Assembly (NCBI GenBank): GCA_046728035.1
Contig: JBKPDT010000428.1
Location: forward strand, 1 to 7,689
DNA from: DASRWT01 sp046728035
Lineage (GTDB): Bacteria > Methylomirabilota > Methylomirabilia > Rokubacteriales > CSP1-6
DNA: 7,689 bases
Reading direction: 5' to 3'
The position numbers and the translations under genes were made by a program. Each line of letters starts with the position of its first letter. Position 1 is the first letter of the stretch. Below, piece by piece: positions 6,619 through 7,689 of this stretch. The notes under the pieces were generated by a model. That model did not search any database. It was given only the letters and a program-made list of their open reading frames with translations, and had not been told where the DNA came from.

Positions 6619-6939
6619 GTGCGACGTACACTGATGCTCGCAATTCTGGCGGTGCTCGCGGTTCCGGGAGTGGCGCTGGCACAGGCGGCCGCGGCCGGTG
6701 CAACCGACTGGGTCAAGCCGGCGGCCGCGCTCGCCGCGGGGCTCGGCTTCGGTCTGGCGGCGGGTCTGTGCGGTCTCGGCCAGGGCCGCGCGGCCGGCTC
6801 GGCGGTGGACGCGATGGCGCGCCAGCCCGGCAACACGAACCGCATCCAGACCGCGATGATCCTGGGCCTCGCCTTCATCGAGTCTCTCGTGCTGTTCGTC
6901 TTCGTCATCGCCGTCATCCTGCTGTTCGTGAAGTCATAA
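6619..6939 (+). CDS. atpE: F1Fo ATP synthase subunit c (proteolipid) with N-terminal signal-like extension
   Basis: A 106-residue precursor of the rotor-ring subunit. Residues 1-22 look like a signal peptide: Met-Arg-Arg, a Leu/Ala/Val core, then VALA before Gln22. Removal would leave about 85 residues, the normal size for subunit c. The first ring helix (about 35-62) is glycine-rich, the polar loop is Arg68-Gln69-Pro70 and contacts F1, and the second helix (about 77-104) holds the ion-binding Glu88. Gln55 and Ser89 occupy the places of Gln32 and Ser66 of the Na+-binding c subunit of Ilyobacter tartaricus; the Gln-to-Glu distance of 33 residues is the same. Cys51 sits in the middle of the first helix, an unusual place for cysteine. 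No gene for subunit b follows; the next gene is rex. Identity is certain; ion specificity is not. Confidence 0.95.
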   Translation: MRRTLMLAILAVLAVPGVALAQAAAAGATDWVKPAAALAAGLGFGLAAGLCGLGQGRAAGSAVDAMARQPGNTNRIQTAMILGLAFIESLVLFVFVIAVILLFVKS

Positions 6940-6953
6940 TGTAAGAGGGTCCG

Positions 6954-6996
6954 CGACGGGCGCCCGGTGGGTCGGGCGCCCGGGCCGGGCCCGTCG
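6954..6996 (+). other. Nested GC-rich hairpins in the atpE-rex gap (attenuator or terminator-like)
   Basis: The 10-base palindrome CGGGCGCCCG occurs twice, at 6957-6966 and 6973-6982, so the copies can pair as a 10-bp stem around a six-base loop. A competing 8-bp pairing joins CGACGGGC (6954-6961) to GCCCGTCG (6989-6996), whose last base is the first base of the rex ribosome site. No run of T follows, so it is not a standard intrinsic terminator. It may reduce read-through, stabilise the upstream mRNA, or affect rex translation. Confidence 0.5.
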
Positions 6997-7008
6997 GAGC
7001 AGGTCGTC

Positions 7009-7659
7009 ATGGCGCCGCGCTCGCATTTCAAGATTCCGAAGATCCCGGAGATGACCGTCCGGCGCCTGTCCGTCTACACCCGCTGCCTCCAGCAGCTCGA
7101 GGAGGACGGCGTGAAGACGGTCTCTTCGCAGGAGCTGGCCGAGCGCTTCAACTTCAACTCGGCACAGGTGCGGAAGGACCTCGCCTACTTCGGCGAGTTC
7201 GGCGTGCGCGGCATCGGCTACTACGTGGCCGGGCTCAAGGCCGAGCTGCAGAAGATCCTCGGCCTCGATCGCGAGTGGCCCCTCGCCCTCGTGGGGCTCG
7301 GCAACCTTGGCGCCGCCCTCTTCCACTACAAGGGCTTCGCCAAGCAGGGCTTCCGTATCGCCGCCATCTTCGACGACGATCCCGCCAAGTGGGGCCAGGC
7401 GGACGGCGGCGTGCCCATCATGCCGATGCGCGACCTGCCCAAGGAGGTGAAGGCCCGCAACCTCCAGATCGCCATCGTGGCGGTGCCCGCCGAGTCCGCC
7501 CAATCGGTGACGGAGAAGCTCGTCGCCGCCGGCATCAAGGCCATCCTGAACTTCGCCCCCGGCCGCATCAAGGGCGCCAAGGACGTGCGCCTCAAGAACG
7601 TGGACCTCGCCATCGAGCTCGAGTCGCTGAGCTTTTACCTCGCCCAGGGCAGCCGGTGA
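7009..7659 (+). CDS. rex: Redox-sensing transcriptional repressor Rex
   Basis: A 216-residue DNA-binding repressor that senses the NADH/NAD+ ratio; in known Rex proteins NADH releases it from DNA. Residues 1-85 are the winged-helix domain, with IPEMTVRRLSVYTRCL at the start and the family signature SAQVRKDLAYFGEFGVRGIGY at 51-71. Residues 92-195 are the Rossmann fold, with Gly96-x-Gly98-x-x-Gly101 in VGLGNLG and an acidic FDDDP stretch after the second strand (121-125). The C-terminal helix is VDLAIELESLSFYL (198-211), the domain-swapped helix of the dimer. Length is normal for Rex (about 210). ATG 7009 is chosen because GGAG at 6996-6999 precedes it; a GTG at 6967 in frame would add a Gly/Pro-rich stretch encoded by the hairpin region. 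It follows atpE by 69 bases and may be co-transcribed. It may regulate the ATP synthase operon and itself. Confidence 0.95.
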   Translation: MAPRSHFKIPKIPEMTVRRLSVYTRCLQQLEEDGVKTVSSQELAERFNFNSAQVRKDLAYFGEFGVRGIGYYVAGLKAELQKILGLDREWPLALVGLGNLGAALFHYKGFAKQGFRIAAIFDDDPAKWGQADGGVPIMPMRDLPKEVKARNLQIAIVAVPAESAQSVTEKLVAAGIKAILNFAPGRIKGAKDVRLKNVDLAIELESLSFYLAQGSR

Positions 7660-7669
7660 GGGGGCGCTG

Positions 7670-7689
7670 ATGCTCCTGCTGCCGGACCT
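7670..7689 (+). CDS. Start of an unidentified gene, cut off by the window edge
   Basis: An ATG at 7670 begins an open frame coding Met-Leu-Leu-Leu-Pro-Asp before the window ends. It lies 10 bases after the rex stop and is preceded by a GAGGGGG tract (7658-7664) at suitable ribosome-site spacing, which suggests a further gene of the same operon. Too little is visible to name a product. Confidence 0.35.

Noticed and set aside
6911..6940. A separate promoter for rex, with CATAAT at 6935-6940
   Set aside because: The hexamer is good but overlaps the atpE stop codon, and the best -35 candidate (CCGTCA, spacing 18) matches only three of six bases. Read-through from atpE is simpler.
6967..7008. An upstream GTG start for Rex at 6967
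   Set aside because: It would add a Gly/Pro-rich stretch encoded by the hairpin region and not typical of Rex N-termini, while ATG 7009 has GGAG nine bases before it and gives the usual length.
5505..7031. A 508-residue open frame on the minus strand across atpI, atpB and atpE
   Set aside because: It is antisense to three well-recognised genes, its composition is His/Asp/Glu/Arg-rich without motifs, and no minus-strand promoter or ribosome site is visible.

Overview
The window is high-GC bacterial DNA (about two thirds G+C or more, judged by eye). Every gene I accept is on the + strand and they are tightly packed. There are no tRNA or rRNA genes, insertion sequences, CRISPR arrays or long repeats. 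The sequence alone does not fix the taxon. The high GC, the FeT/polyamine-type ABC operon with an embedded HSL-type esterase, and an ATP-synthase Fo block ending in rex suggest a soil or subsurface lineage such as Rokubacteria/Methylomirabilota or a deltaproteobacterial group. This is a low-confidence inference.

Region A (1-5110) is one apparent transcription unit. It begins with the last 48 codons of a glycerol-kinase-like gene. Then come a secreted ABC solute-binding protein (168-1289), its ATPase (1309-2400), an HSL-family alpha/beta hydrolase (2397-3437, start overlapping the ATPase stop) and a fused two-domain permease (3446-5110). The gaps are 20, 19, -4 and 8 bases. The three transporter parts make a complete importer of the Fe3+/polyamine/phosphonate architecture, but the substrate cannot be read from the sequence. 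The esterase in the middle and the kinase upstream suggest a carbon compound, possibly a glycerol ester, rather than iron.

Region B (5111-5228) is the only clear gap with promoter signals: TTGTCA, 17 bases, then an extended -10 (TGC-TAGTGT). A degenerate Rex-operator-like palindrome overlaps the -10.

Region C (5217/5229-7659) holds an Fo-only ATP synthase block: atpZ, atpI, atpB (subunit a) and atpE (subunit c), followed by rex, the NADH-sensing repressor. Subunit b and all F1 genes are absent, so the ATP synthase locus is split. Subunit c has an N-terminal signal-peptide-like extension and the Gln/Glu/Ser triad associated with Na+-binding rotor rings. Subunit a has an unusual pairing at the E. 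coli Glu219/His245 positions. The atpE-rex gap is packed with mutually exclusive GC hairpins. The start of another gene is cut off at the right edge.

I see no wholly new system. The most interesting features are the possible Na+ specificity with a signal-peptide-bearing c subunit, the possible redox feedback of Rex on the Fo operon, and the kinase-transporter-esterase operon.
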